Positions 53,500 to 64,000 of a DNA stretch of 64,000 nucleotides are shown one piece after another. A program made the translations under genes and the position numbers. Location of the stretch: assembly GCA_947243795.1 (NCBI GenBank), contig OX365929.1:434001-498000 (forward strand). Direction: 5' to 3'. Below the pieces are notes generated by a model, which was given only the letters and a program-made list of their open reading frames with translations, was not told the origin of the DNA and ran no database searches. This DNA is from Saccharomyces uvarum. Its lineage: Eukaryota; Ascomycota; Saccharomycetes; Saccharomycetales; Saccharomycetaceae. Every line of letters begins with the position of its first letter. The first letter of the stretch is position 1.

Positions 53500-55221
53500 A
53501 TGGCCAAGCTGCGTTATAAAGGCACCTTATTTGACGATGAAGGTGACTCATTACCATCAGAATCAGCCAAAAGGAAATCATCTCCGCAGAGGAGAAAAAC
53601 AACACCACCAAGGGAATCGAGAGAATCTCTAAAAGATCGTTTGCTGATATTACCATTAATGGGGGAATCGTATACAGAATACGTGGATTCCTATTTGAAC
53701 CTGGAGTTACTGGAAAGGGGAGAAAGGGAAACACCTATTTTTCTCGAATCTCTGACAAGACAATTAACCCAAAAAATATACGAATTAATTAAGACAAAAT
53801 CTTTAACTGCAGAAACTTTGCAACAAATAAGTGATAAATATGATGGTGTAGCGGCAGAAAACAAGCTGCTATTTTTGGAAAGACAATACTATGTTGATAA
53901 TGAAGGAAACGTTAGAGATAGACGAAATAACGATAAAATATATTGTGAACCAAAACATATATATGATATGGTAATGGCGACACATCTGATGAATAAGCAT
54001 CTTAGAGGAAAGACGCTGCACTCGTTTTTATTTTCGCATTTTGCTAATACAAGTCATGCCATCATTGATTGGGTTCAACAGTTTTGTTCAAAATGTAATA
54101 AAAAGGGGAAAATTAAGCCATTGAAGGAATACAAACGTCCCGATATGTATGATAAATTACTACCAATGGAAAGGATTCATATCGAGGTATTCGAACCTTA
54201 TGGTGGAAAGGCAATTGAGGGTAAATATCCCTATGTTTTATTGTGCAGAGATTATCGTTCAAGTTTTATGTGGTTATTGCCATTAAAGAGCACTAAATTC
54301 AAACATCTAATTCCTGTGGTCTCTTCTCTTTTCTTATCATTTGCTAGAATCCCGATTTTTGTTACATCAAGTACTCTTGATAAAGATGATCTCTATGATA
54401 TATGTGAAGAAATTGCATCAAAATATGGTCTTCGTATTGGTTTGGGCTTAAAAAGTTCAGCAAGATTCCATACGGGTGGTATACTATGTATTCAATATGC
54501 CTTGAATAGTTACAAGGAAGAGTGTTTAGCTGATTGGGGTAAATGCTTAAGATACGGCCCTTACAGATTCAACAGGAGAAGGAACAAGAGAACAAAACGC
54601 AAACCTACGCAAGTATTGCTCAGTGAAGTTCCTGGGCATAATGCCAAATTTGAAACTAAGAGGGAAAGGGTTATAGAAAACACGTACTCCCGTAATATGT
54701 TTACGATGGCTGGTGGCAAAGGTCTTATCTACCTTGAGGATGTAAACACATTTGCATTGGTCAATGAAGGGGAGACTAGTAATAATAACGAAAACCTCAA
54801 TAACACTAACATAGGAAATGATAACTTTGAAGAAGAAGTACAAAAACAGTTTGATCTAACAGAACAAAACTACATCGATGAATATGATGATCTTGCGCAT
54901 GATTCTTCAGAAGGCGAATATGAACCTAGCACGTTGACTCCAGAAGATAATACCTCACACAATGTAGAGGAGGAACGAATAGAGTCAACCAGTGAAACAA
55001 CTGATCTTGATGGGAACACAAAGCAAGAAAGAAATCTCAATAGTGAGGAAGCAGATGCAGCACCACAAATAGAAGCAAATGGGGATCGAAGCGTAGAAAT
55101 TACAAGCCCAGAAACATCTTATTATCAAACTGAAGAACTGCCTTCAACAAAAAGACAAAAGGTAGGCGAACAGGGTCATGGAGACATAACAAGGGATTTT
55201 GGGCTGTCAATGGAATTGTAA
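53500..55221 (+). CDS. FOB1: rDNA replication fork-barrier protein Fob1
   Basis: Fob1 binds the rDNA replication fork barrier, stops forks there, and drives rDNA recombination, condensin recruitment and silencing. The 573-residue product starts at [10 protein letters not shown]; 38 open codons upstream do not belong to the family. A retrotransposon-integrase type zinc-binding motif is clear at H162-x4-H167-x28-C196-x2-C199, followed by an integrase (RNase H-like) core (about 220-400). The expected catalytic acidic residues are not conserved: the first motif reads IHIEVFEP and the second [11 protein letters not shown] low-complexity acidic C-terminus follows. It is divergent from YDR109C. S. 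cerevisiae Fob1 has 566 residues. Confidence 0.96.
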   Translation: MAKLRYKGTLFDDEGDSLPSESAKRKSSPQRRKTTPPRESRESLKDRLLILPLMGESYTEYVDSYLNLELLERGERETPIFLESLTRQLTQKIYELIKTKSLTAETLQQISDKYDGVAAENKLLFLERQYYVDNEGNVRDRRNNDKIYCEPKHIYDMVMATHLMNKHLRGKTLHSFLFSHFANTSHAIIDWVQQFCSKCNKKGKIKPLKEYKRPDMYDKLLPMERIHIEVFEPYGGKAIEGKYPYVLLCRDYRSSFMWLLPLKSTKFKHLIPVVSSLFLSFARIPIFVTSSTLDKDDLYDICEEIASKYGLRIGLGLKSSARFHTGGILCIQYALNSYKEECLADWGKCLRYGPYRFNRRRNKRTKRKPTQVLLSEVPGHNAKFETKRERVIENTYSRNMFTMAGGKGLIYLEDVNTFALVNEGETSNNNENLNNTNIGNDNFEEEVQKQFDLTEQNYIDEYDDLAHDSSEGEYEPSTLTPEDNTSHNVEEERIESTSETTDLDGNTKQERNLNSEEADAAPQIEANGDRSVEITSPETSYYQTEELPSTKRQKVGEQGHGDITRDFGLSMEL

Positions 55222-55627
55222 CAATATTTGGAATAAACTGAAACAAAGTGTAACTATAGACAGAAAGACTCGAAAGAGATAAAACGATATAAAAATAGTG
55301 CCAGTTGTATACAAACTAGTAAACGAATTCCAACACTATTTTTGATATTTGTTGTACATAATTATAAAGCACGTATTTGTGTCCGCACATCGATCTTGAT
55401 AAAACGAACCTTGCAAAATATTCGAGAACTCTAGTCATTCCCTGCAAATAATAGATTGAGTTTATGCTACACAAATTTGTTTTCTTAAACAATATTACAT
55501 AAATGCCAATACATACACTTCCTTTTTCTCCTTTGATAAAAGATGATGCAAAATATAATTACAAAATAAACCCTACCTCCATCCGATTATGCGACACAAT
55601 TGAAAGCCAAAATAATCACTTCATCCC
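55222..55627. other. Convergent intergenic region FOB1/ALT2
   Basis: AT-rich 3' flanks of both genes; no gene or other feature recognised. Confidence 0.5.
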
Positions 55628-57151
55628 TTAATCACAATACTTGTTGAAGAAATCCTGATGAAATTCTCTCCAGTCTTGAATCCATTGAGTTCCTGGCGGC
55701 AAAAAAGTTGTCCGTACGTGGTAAGTACCGGATTTTTGCCCAAATCCAGAACCAGGAACGGTACAAATACCTGTAGACTCTAATAGTGATGTGCAATAAA
55801 GCACATCTGGTTCGACATTGAGACGTTCACTTTCGCGAAGGGCCTTTTTAGGTAAAACAAGCTTTGGGAAAAGGTACATCGCACCTTGAGGTTTTTGACA
55901 TTTAATACCTTCTAATTCATTAAATGTCTTGTACAATAAGTTAGCTCTTGTAAGCATTTCGTTATAAATTTTCAGCCTTTCTTGACGATCTTGATCATAT
56001 GACTCGTCACCGGGTTGAGGAGGCTTGACCATTAGATCAATTATGGCTTGCCCAGTAGCTACAGAACAAATGGATATAGACATGAGTTTGAAAAGAGCAT
56101 CTCTTATATCTTGAGAAAATCCCACGATTTCCATGTAACCACCCCTTTGACCGCATTCACCCATGAATCCCTTGGAAATAGAATGTAAAGAAGCGAGTTG
56201 AACGTTATCAAATTTCCCGGGATATAAGTGTTGCAACTTTCTTAAGACCTTCTTCATTGAATGGAATTTGACATCGCCAAAAACGTTTTCTTGATAGACC
56301 TCATCCGAAATGACCGTGATACCGTACTTCGCAGCAATCAAGCAGATCTTGGCAATGGTGTTTTCAGAAAGAACAGCACCAGTGGGGTTACCAGGGTTGA
56401 TAACTACCAACACGGACGGTTTAATGCCCTTTTTCAAAGCGTCTAACACTACTCTTTCAATTTCGTCGCTCTCAGTGGACCAATCGGCTTCTTCGTCCAA
56501 ATAGTATGGGAGTACTTGCGCATTATAAAGGGATGCGGATGCAGTGTATAAAGGATACTGGGGAATTGGAAGGAGTAATCCCGTTTGAGAGTCCTTACAC
56601 AATAAAGACAACAGAGAGGTTGCTGCAGAAGAGGCACCTGTGGTCAGGTAAATGTCCTCTGGGAAAGCAGGCTCACCGCCGTCCCTCTCGTTGATGAAAT
56701 CGGCAACCGTTTGCCTTATCCCTGGTACACCTTGAGAATGCGAGTAGGCTCCAACGGAACCACCGATGTCGTCTAGTAGGCGCTGAGCTCTTTTCAAGGC
56801 ATCCTTGGCAAACAAGTTTAAAGAAGCTAATTTGTCATGGTCCACTTGTAAAATCTCTGGGTATTCCAGAATGGACAAAACCTGTCTGGTAAAAGTCAAA
56901 GGCTTTTGGTCCAGCTGTTGCGGATTACCGATGTTTGCATTTATGATGTTATTGAACGGTAACGAATTTGGGCTTCTTTTCAGTTCCTCCTTCAGTTCTT
57001 CAGCTCTTGTGGGGATAGCGCCTCTAACAGCATATTCTGCCTTAGTGACGCTTGCATTCAAATCCTTCTTGGTGAGCTTTGCAGCAGGCTTGAAATCCAA
57101 ATTTTTTGTAGTAAAGACACTTTTCAAATCCTTTTGGTCCGTCATCGTCAT
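55628..57151 (-). CDS. ALT2: Alanine transaminase paralogue Alt2
   Basis: Alt2 is the cytosolic paralogue of the alanine aminotransferase Alt1 (class-I PLP-dependent). In S. cerevisiae it is reported to have no detectable alanine transaminase activity although it still binds PLP. The 507-residue product, same length as there, starts MTMTDQKDLK and lacks a mitochondrial presequence, unlike Alt1. The fold is complete, with PLP lysine K327 in SISKGFMGECG, NPGNPTGAVL for cofactor and substrate contacts and the C-terminal arginine motif YHVRTTFLPPG. So no gross lesion explains inactivity. PDS1 lies upstream in the same direction. Confidence 0.95.
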   Translation of the reverse strand: MTMTDQKDLKSVFTTKNLDFKPAAKLTKKDLNASVTKAEYAVRGAIPTRAEELKEELKRSPNSLPFNNIINANIGNPQQLDQKPLTFTRQVLSILEYPEILQVDHDKLASLNLFAKDALKRAQRLLDDIGGSVGAYSHSQGVPGIRQTVADFINERDGGEPAFPEDIYLTTGASSAATSLLSLLCKDSQTGLLLPIPQYPLYTASASLYNAQVLPYYLDEEADWSTESDEIERVVLDALKKGIKPSVLVVINPGNPTGAVLSENTIAKICLIAAKYGITVISDEVYQENVFGDVKFHSMKKVLRKLQHLYPGKFDNVQLASLHSISKGFMGECGQRGGYMEIVGFSQDIRDALFKLMSISICSVATGQAIIDLMVKPPQPGDESYDQDRQERLKIYNEMLTRANLLYKTFNELEGIKCQKPQGAMYLFPKLVLPKKALRESERLNVEPDVLYCTSLLESTGICTVPGSGFGQKSGTYHVRTTFLPPGTQWIQDWREFHQDFFNKYCD

Positions 57152-57911
57152 GTGCTATTGCTATGTGTTGACAGTTCTAAGATATAAAGTTACTGTGGTG
57201 GCTTCTGCCTTGATTCTTATCTTTTATGCCCTTGTTGTAATCTCGGCAAGAGGAGAGAGGAAATATTGGGGTATTTAATAAATAAGCAAAGGATGTTGTT
57301 ACACAAGAAAAGACCAAAAACAGGAAATAAGAGTCATAATTTCAAGTAACGAAGAAAATTTCCGCAAGTTGAATTCATATAGGTTAATCAATACTTAGAC
57401 AGATGAATATATATATGAATATGCTCAAATTAGAAAAAAAAGCTTTGAAATTACGAGCAGGCTCCAGTGTGCGAGTTTTCCCTACGAGAAAACAGTAGGA
57501 ATGATGCAAATCGATGTGTATTTTTTTCTTTAAAAAAAAAACTCCAAGAAAAAAAAATTGAGAAATTTTTTCCTTTAGGTCTAGTGAAGTATCAATAACT
57601 ATGAAGTTTGTGAGCTAGAGCAAAGTAATTGGAGACGTACTGAAGGTCCTGGGTGACAGAACAATGGCACAAAGTTTAAAGCTATGTAATAGCCGTATTG
57701 GACCCTTAGCAACTGAAGAATAGAGCAAACAGGGATGTGTCGAACAATAGCCCCTCAGCAGTGGTGTGGGGTCTGGGTGAGGCCGCGGTTTAAATTGCGA
57801 TAGCGGGAAGGGTATCCCTTTCAATATCGCAGCAGTTTGTAGCCAGAGGTTGTGTATTGTAAAGTATCTGTATATACGCGTATAGATGTCGTGTGGGTGC
57901 ATGCACGGAGT
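57152..57911. other. ALT2 upstream region and PDS1 3' flank
   Basis: No gene supported. A 95-codon minus-strand frame at 57615-57902 has no family features. GAGTCA, a one-mismatch Gcn4 site, lies near 57332. Poly-A/T tracts occur at 57530-57565. Confidence 0.5.
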
Positions 57912-59042
57912 TTAAGTGAGTAAGTCCTCCAATTCTTCGGAATCAAGTCCTTCACCGTTATATAGTGACTCTATAATGGACATGGCAGCGTTATCGTCGT
58001 CCTCGGTGTTCTCGAGCGCTAACGATAGCGCAGCAGGTTCTTGTTGATCACCAATTGTGTGCGTTGTGTTGTCTTGCTCATCTTCTTCGTTGATTTCCAC
58101 TAGTGAGAGCAGAACATTTTTATCTGCGCTGTTGGTGTTATTACCATCGCCTTCCAGATCAAGCCCATATGGCGAGTTAAACGTTTTAAGTTTTAAGACA
58201 TCTTCCTGTTGGAATGGCGGATAGCCGTCCGGTACATATAATAGAGGCTCCTGTCTTTGAGGTGCTATTTCAATATCCTGATCATCATCGTCCTCTTTTC
58301 CGGGGCCTTCTTTGCCCTTTGCTGTGCTCTTTATGAGCTGTTGCAGGCCGTCTTGATTGTTAAATAGACCGATTCCCCCACTAAACTCGCGTTCATCCTC
58401 GGAAGAGCGCTGTTGAAAAAATGCGCTCTGGAGTTTCTGACTGAGCTTGTTGTCAGCTCCCTCACTGCCGTCGTCATCGTCAGAACTCTCTTGATTTTTA
58501 GCTGGATCCGCCAGATCTTTTAAAACCAAACTTTTCATCTTAGGCAATGCATTGTAACCGAGGACAGAACCATACTTCTGTAGCTTTCTTGAATTGTTCA
58601 GCACGCCATTGTAATTCCCTCTATTACGATTGCGGGAGACCTGCGAGAGTTTTCTGAGCTGGTCGTTCTTGCGTGTAGATAGAGTATTCTGTTGTTGCGG
58701 TACAATTTCTGCATCTTTATTCTGGTTTGCATTCTCGAGAGCAAACACAAAGCTTTTCGATCTGTTGTTGTCCTTTGCTGCCAGAGGCAATCTCCCTTGT
58801 GGCTGTGTGTGTGTATGCAGTCTTTTCGTGGGCGATACTTCCTTACCTCCCTGTATGTACTTTAAATTCTTGCCACTATTGCTGTTAACATCTTTTTTCA
58901 GTTGGTCTAGCCTTACTGGTGGCTTTAGCACATTGGAAAGGGACCTTTTCAACAGGTGGGCTGGTGTCTGTGGGAAGCTGGTGCTGGAACTTTCATTTCC
59001 TGTATATACAATATTATTTTCCTTGTCTTCGTTAGCTGGCAT
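57912..59042 (-). CDS. PDS1: Securin Pds1
   Basis: Pds1 is yeast securin: it inhibits and chaperones separase Esp1 until APC/C-Cdc20 triggers its destruction at anaphase. The 376-residue, mostly disordered protein has a KEN box at residues 7-9 (EDKENN) and a destruction box starting R84-L-P-L87 (RLPLAAKDN), the same element as in S. cerevisiae. Many Ser/Thr-Pro and Ser-acidic sites for Cdk and Chk1 follow. An acidic C-terminal separase-binding part ends IESLYNGEGLDSEELEDLLT. An MCB box lies about 180 bp upstream. Its destroyer's subunit gene APC4 lies at the right end of this window, a coincidence of map position. Confidence 0.96.
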   Translation of the reverse strand: MPANEDKENNIVYTGNESSSTSFPQTPAHLLKRSLSNVLKPPVRLDQLKKDVNSNSGKNLKYIQGGKEVSPTKRLHTHTQPQGRLPLAAKDNNRSKSFVFALENANQNKDAEIVPQQQNTLSTRKNDQLRKLSQVSRNRNRGNYNGVLNNSRKLQKYGSVLGYNALPKMKSLVLKDLADPAKNQESSDDDDGSEGADNKLSQKLQSAFFQQRSSEDEREFSGGIGLFNNQDGLQQLIKSTAKGKEGPGKEDDDDQDIEIAPQRQEPLLYVPDGYPPFQQEDVLKLKTFNSPYGLDLEGDGNNTNSADKNVLLSLVEINEEDEQDNTTHTIGDQQEPAALSLALENTEDDDNAAMSIIESLYNGEGLDSEELEDLLT

Positions 59043-59905
<863 letters not shown>

Positions 59906-60133
59906 ATTCTAGCAGGGAGTCATATACAAAGGAACAAGTCTTGTACATAGATAATATAACGATTATGCAACATATAGATTTATTATTTGTTCGAATTAAG
60001 AGAGTCAGTTAGTGTAGTCTACTTCAAAGAGATGGTTTTTTCGTATGTACATGATTGTATATAAAAGAAAAGCTAATACGCCATTATTGTATATACACAA
60101 TTAAAAGTTCAAAAGACGGATATATTTTCCTGG

Positions 60134-60991
60134 CTAGGCAAAGTCGATCACAATACCAGGGCCATGTGTGCTTGATAGCGTGGTCTTACTTAATATACTT
60201 GGTTTCTTGGCTTTCTGGTTATCAACAGCGGCTTTAAATGCGGCTCTCGTAGATATAATGTTCTGCAAAAGCTCTCGATCTGTAAAGTAACACTTTCCGA
60301 TCCCAAGGCTGATCGCATTTCCCCTTTGTCTGAAGGGCATAGAGCCCAAGCTCTTTTGAAGCAAAGAAGTTATATCATCGCTCACTGTTCCCTTCTTAAC
60401 GGAAGGTAAAACTCCGCGAGGACCCAGTATCCTAGCCACTTGTGATTGTAAAGTAGGAACAATATCTGGTGTGGCAAATGCCTTGTCAAAATCAACGGGA
60501 CTTTCATTATTCTTAATCTTCGCAACAAGATCCGCCCCACCGATTAAATGATTTGGATACTTTTCACGAAGTTCTTTCAATTTAATTTCGTCATTAGTAA
60601 AGACGGCAACTTTCACATATCTCAATGGCTTGGAAAATGTGACATTCCCAGATATAGGCGCCGTACCTCTTTCGCTAACCACCAATGTAGTTAAGTTAAT
60701 TGTTTGTTGAGATTGAGGTCTGCCCACTTCTGCAGCACGCAAATATCTTAGCGCCAAGGCAACCGGCATATGCAGTGGGCTTATCGCAGCGGGTCTCTTT
60801 GCTTCGGCTCTTCGTTGTGCTAGTCTTTTCAACTCTCTCTTTTTGGCTTGGTCCTTTGTCAGTGAAGGTGCATTGGAGGACATAGCTGTTGTCTTATATT
60901 CCTCGGCATATAGCTGCCTCGCCGTATGCGAAAGATACCTTCTTATAGGACTTGCAATGCATATCTTCGAAATTGGGGTTGTAGGTAGCAT
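60134..60991 (-). CDS. MRPL1: Mitochondrial ribosomal protein uL1m (Mrpl1)
   Basis: Mrpl1 is the mitochondrial L1-family protein that forms the mobile L1 stalk at the E site of the large subunit. The 285-residue product has a basic presequence (MLPTTPISKICIASPIRRYL) without acidic residues, then the L1 domain. Conserved family elements are KPLRYVKVAVFTNDE, the domain-II Rossmann-like IGGADLVAKI, and RILGPRGVLPSVKKGT, close to the bacterial GPRGLMPNPK-type loop. Length equals the S. cerevisiae protein. Confidence 0.95.
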   Translation of the reverse strand: MLPTTPISKICIASPIRRYLSHTARQLYAEEYKTTAMSSNAPSLTKDQAKKRELKRLAQRRAEAKRPAAISPLHMPVALALRYLRAAEVGRPQSQQTINLTTLVVSERGTAPISGNVTFSKPLRYVKVAVFTNDEIKLKELREKYPNHLIGGADLVAKIKNNESPVDFDKAFATPDIVPTLQSQVARILGPRGVLPSVKKGTVSDDITSLLQKSLGSMPFRQRGNAISLGIGKCYFTDRELLQNIISTRAAFKAAVDNQKAKKPSILSKTTLSSTHGPGIVIDFA

Positions 60992-61353
60992 CTTGCTGGG
61001 TGGCTGACTGTTGTACAGCTTTCTTCAGATTCCCTTATTCTAAATGCCTTTTCACTAATACTTTGGTTTTTCGAACTTTTTTTTCTTTGCGCTCCTAAAG
61101 GAGCCTTGTCGCTACTTTCTGAATGATAGTATCTGGGAAAATAAAGACTCGCATATAAATGTCAAAACTAAATGTACATGAATATATCTTTGCCCTGTCT
61201 GAAAAGCGTGCTGTTCCACTTCTTTGTGTGCGTATCGGTTGTGACTCTAAAGATAACTATGCTAGTCTCATTGAAGACAAATTAGACAAAGGTTTATATG
61301 CCTTGATATACAGAATATCTTATGCATCTATACATTTTTATATGATTTAAAAT
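60992..61353. other. MRPL1 upstream region and TMA64 3' flank
   Basis: A 63-codon plus-strand frame (61159-61350) fills part of this space but shows no recognisable domain and ends beside the TMA64 stop. No other feature was seen. Confidence 0.45.
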
Positions 61354-63051
61354 CTACTTTTTTTTTTTCTTCTTCAATTTATTTTCAAAATCTATCCATT
61401 TGCTCGGCACACCCGACCTGTTAAGATGATCAATAATTAACTGCCCATGTGGGCCTTGAACTTGCACTTCAGCACTTTTGAATGTTTGCGATTCACCAAT
61501 AGTTGTGGACCCACTACAGATCTTTCTTAAGTTAGCAGCAAGCAATTCCGGGTCGATTTGAAGCGCTTCAAAATTGCTAACTTTAGTGATAACTTTTCTG
61601 CCAATTTTCATTTCTGTGATAATCTTAATACGTGGTGGAGAACCCTTCATTGGTGTCCTTGACAAAAGCGTATCGTCGCTTTTATATATTTGGTAAAACT
61701 CAGTAAAATTATTGGCCAGTAAAGGATCCAAGATTTGGGCTCTGGGTATAATACGTGCTACATCAGGATCTTTTTTTTTTTTATTAACCATGTTGTATAA
61801 TAAATCATCCATAACTACCTTCCCTTTGTCCTTTGCATCTACCAAGTTTTTGATTGATATGTATTGAGTAATCGCGCTTCTGATATCTTGAGAGGTGTAG
61901 TATGTCTGAAAGGGCAAATTGGCCTCCTTGACAAGATCCTTCGCAAGATTAAATGGTTTGTATAGTGTGAGCAAATACATCATTCCGGATGTCTTTTCTT
62001 TGGAATTGGTGTTCTCACCTTTTTCCTTGGCGGAACTATTAACTCCAAGCTTATACGGCACGAAGTTTTTTAGTTCATCCTTATCAGTGTTTTTTCCTAT
62101 AATGGTTAAATCGTCTCCCTTTCCTTTCAATTTCAAGAAGCCTTCTTTTTCGAAATGTTTCAAAAATTTTGCACTTTTCTTCCATGAAGTCTTCTTTACG
62201 TTGACTTCGTTGTGATCAATCGGGGGCAAATTGTGCATAATGTGGTTTGAAATAAAATTAGAGGCAGAAATAGGTAACGCCAAACTTTTATCTTGCGTTA
62301 ACGTATAATATAATGCCCTTGTAATGAAATAGTCCACGTCCGAAACGGACAAGTGGTCCAAAACATCCGCAATTTCTTCAATATTTATGTTTGCCTCTTG
62401 TACATTTTTACGTGTCTCTTCAACAATTTTAGTTTCTTCTTGGAATTCAATCTGTGTACTGTCGATATCCCCATCTTCTGACGCGACATCGAAAGCAGCT
62501 GGCGGTTCTAAGTTTACTTTGAAGGCTTTCGAAAGACCATCACTAAAATGATGAATAATTTTCACGGCAACACCTGTTTCACCGATTACTCTATTGTAGG
62601 AAGGAAGATCCATCTCAACGATACCTACAGCTAAAACAAGTTTAGGTGCTTGTCTACTAGCCACACCACAGAGAGTGCCTATTTTGCAACGAAGATCAAA
62701 AGGCGGAATTGAGCCGGAGATCATCAGATTAGCACCATTGAACAAATGCTCTTCTATAACAAATCCGTGAGTTAAAACGATAGGCAATAGTGTATTGTTC
62801 TCCCAACAGGAGTATACAGTTGGAAAAAGTTGTTCATTATGCTTTTCTTTGAATAATATTGGAGTGTTTTTTTCGTCTGTGTACACTGTACCAAGACTCT
62901 TTTGACCGCTAAAGTTTGTTTGCTTTATAGTCGAGGTCGGAAATGTGTACTCCTCATTATTGGTCTGTTTTTTACAAATTTGCAGTAACTTCTTTCTTTC
63001 AGAGTTTTTTAGATTACTCAAAGCTTTGATGTGAGGCTCCTTCTTGAACAT
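61354..63051 (-). CDS. TMA64: Ribosome-associated eIF2D-family protein Tma64
   Basis: Tma64 is the yeast orthologue of eIF2D (ligatin). With Tma20/Tma22 (MCT-1/DENR) it recycles 40S subunits after termination by removing deacylated tRNA and mRNA. The 565-residue product starts MFKKEPHIKALSNLKNSERKKL, the expected family start; 22 further open codons upstream are ignored. Domains in order are an N-terminal MCT-1-like plus PUA domain (about 1-180; SIPPFDLRCKIGTLCGVA), a middle winged-helix/SWIB-like part (about 250-440) and a C-terminal SUI1/eIF1 domain (about 470-565; MKIGRKVITKVSNFEAL, VQGPHGQLIIDHL) with a lysine-rich end. It is divergent from APC4. Confidence 0.95.
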   Translation of the reverse strand: MFKKEPHIKALSNLKNSERKKLLQICKKQTNNEEYTFPTSTIKQTNFSGQKSLGTVYTDEKNTPILFKEKHNEQLFPTVYSCWENNTLLPIVLTHGFVIEEHLFNGANLMISGSIPPFDLRCKIGTLCGVASRQAPKLVLAVGIVEMDLPSYNRVIGETGVAVKIIHHFSDGLSKAFKVNLEPPAAFDVASEDGDIDSTQIEFQEETKIVEETRKNVQEANINIEEIADVLDHLSVSDVDYFITRALYYTLTQDKSLALPISASNFISNHIMHNLPPIDHNEVNVKKTSWKKSAKFLKHFEKEGFLKLKGKGDDLTIIGKNTDKDELKNFVPYKLGVNSSAKEKGENTNSKEKTSGMMYLLTLYKPFNLAKDLVKEANLPFQTYYTSQDIRSAITQYISIKNLVDAKDKGKVVMDDLLYNMVNKKKKDPDVARIIPRAQILDPLLANNFTEFYQIYKSDDTLLSRTPMKGSPPRIKIITEMKIGRKVITKVSNFEALQIDPELLAANLRKICSGSTTIGESQTFKSAEVQVQGPHGQLIIDHLNRSGVPSKWIDFENKLKKKKKK

Positions 63052-63328
63052 GATTTGGTATTTATGCAAGTGATTGATAACAGTTCCCAATTTGGAGCCA
63101 CTTATCTTGTTTTTCAATACATCTAAATGTGTTTGTCTTAACTTTTATTCTTGACTTCTTGAATTTTTCAGATTTACATTTTTTTTTTCCGTAGCGCCTA
63201 AGTTTACAAAACAATCCAAGAAGTAGCACAGATTCTACCCAGTTTTTACCAAATGAATAGTTTATGCTTCTGTCCCAAGAATGTTTTTGAGGATGTAAAA
63301 GTGATTTAATAACACAACGCCATTTCCC

Positions 63329-64000
63329 ATGAATGATTACTTCATTGATTATAATCCACGCTTCCCGATATTTGCTATTAGAGTAGTAAAAGGCCTTGCC
63401 ATTCACAGAGTGTCAGACCACGCTAGACTTGCAGTAATCCCCATTAGAAATATAGCGTTAGTGGCGAATTACAATTGGGATGTTTCCACTGGTAAATTTC
63501 TGTCAATTTTTTTCAAGGATGGAACGATTAGGATTCACGATATTTTTAAAGATGGTCGATTAGTCTCGTTTTTGAGAATACCGAGAACGAAAATATCAAG
63601 AGGTATATGGGACCGAATTCCCTTAAAATATGAATCTAGTAATCGAAATTTTGCCTATAATGTAATTGATGTATTACCAAAATTAATTCGATTCGTTAAG
63701 GATTCTAAAAGAGTAACTATTGCTCCTTACACTCCACCGAATAGCCTATGGAGAGGTCCTGATGAGGATGATCCAGAAAATCGTGAAAATTTAGACATCC
63801 ACGTAATATTCAATGAAGGAAACGACAAAATTACCGTATTTTTTAATGGCGACTACGCTATTCTTTTGCCAGTGAGTGATATTGAGAACGAGAAGATCCT
63901 GAAATCGGTGGTTAAAGTACAAGATGGTTTTTACCACTGCTTATATAATGATGGAACTGTATCGACTTTAAACTTGGAACGGTTATTACAAAGCGAACCA
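63329..64000 (+). CDS. APC4: Anaphase-promoting complex subunit Apc4 (partial, 5' part)
   Basis: The first 224 codons of Apc4 are present and the gene runs off the right edge. Apc4 is a scaffold subunit of the APC/C ubiquitin ligase, bridging Apc1, Apc5 and the TPR arm. The N-terminal WD40/beta-propeller region is open throughout, beginning MNDYFIDYNPRFPIF with conserved blocks FFKDGTIRIHDIFKDGRL and SLWRGPDEDD. The start is taken as the ATG at 63329. In S. cerevisiae the protein, as I recall it, starts four codons earlier; here that codon is ACG. Confidence 0.93.
   Translation, partial: MNDYFIDYNPRFPIFAIRVVKGLAIHRVSDHARLAVIPIRNIALVANYNWDVSTGKFLSIFFKDGTIRIHDIFKDGRLVSFLRIPRTKISRGIWDRIPLKYESSNRNFAYNVIDVLPKLIRFVKDSKRVTIAPYTPPNSLWRGPDEDDPENRENLDIHVIFNEGNDKITVFFNGDYAILLPVSDIENEKILKSVVKVQDGFYHCLYNDGTVSTLNLERLLQSEP

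Noticed and set aside
57615-57902. 95-codon minus-strand open frame between ALT2 and PDS1
   Set aside because: No domain, no family resemblance, proline-rich chance composition; it lies in 3' flank and promoter DNA.
61159-61350. 63-codon plus-strand frame between MRPL1 and TMA64
   Set aside because: Short, no known domain, ends beside the TMA64 stop; not distinguishable from chance.

Overview
This window is nuclear DNA from a budding yeast of the genus Saccharomyces. Gene order, gene lengths and protein sequences match the right arm of S. cerevisiae chromosome IV from SSS1 (YDR086C) to APC4 (YDR118W), with no gene missing or inserted that I can see. Many scattered amino-acid differences from the S. 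cerevisiae proteins I can recall (for example several in the 80-residue Sss1) suggest another sensu stricto species. I cannot name which one.

Layout: positions 1-572 are the tail of SSS1 and apparently the promoter of AFR1, whose coding region lies off the left edge. Then come SSS1, RRP1 and SLU7 (minus), tRNA-Arg(ACG), VTC5 (plus), the PQ-loop gene YDR090C and the ribosome-recycling ATPase RLI1 (minus), the intron-containing UBC13, the flippase DNF2 and the JmjC/zinc-finger regulator GIS1 (plus), MSH6 and GRX3 (minus) and tRNA-Gln(UUG). A 3.7 kb stretch with few genes follows, holding a solo Ty delta LTR, a possible gene relic and the BMH2 upstream region. After that come BMH2 and TVP15 (plus), ARX1 (minus), STE5 (plus), SPO71 and TMS1 (minus), ARP10 (plus), tRNA-Ile(AAU) with a decayed delta LTR beside it, TMN2 (minus), TRS85 (plus), YDR109C (minus), FOB1 (plus), ALT2 and PDS1 (minus), the bL34m gene YDR115W (plus), MRPL1 and TMA64 (minus), and the first 224 codons of APC4 (plus).

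The genes are monocistronic and do unrelated jobs, but some share regulatory logic visible in the DNA. RRP1, RLI1 and ARX1, all ribosome-biogenesis or translation genes, carry PAC and RRPE-like elements. MSH6 and PDS1 carry MCB boxes (G1/S expression). DNF2 and SSS1 have perfect Pdr1/Pdr3 response elements upstream. The left edge carries tandem pheromone response elements.

The most interesting observations are a canonical-looking intron in the BMH2 5' leader, the UBC13 intron without a standard branch-point box, two delta LTRs upstream of tRNA genes (one with an intact target-site duplication), the loss of an iron ligand in the Gis1 JmjC domain, the domesticated integrase fold of Fob1 with a degenerate catalytic triad, and a GC-rich island spanning the 3' end of DNF2. 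I found no sign of a new multi-gene system: this is a conserved eukaryotic chromosomal block.
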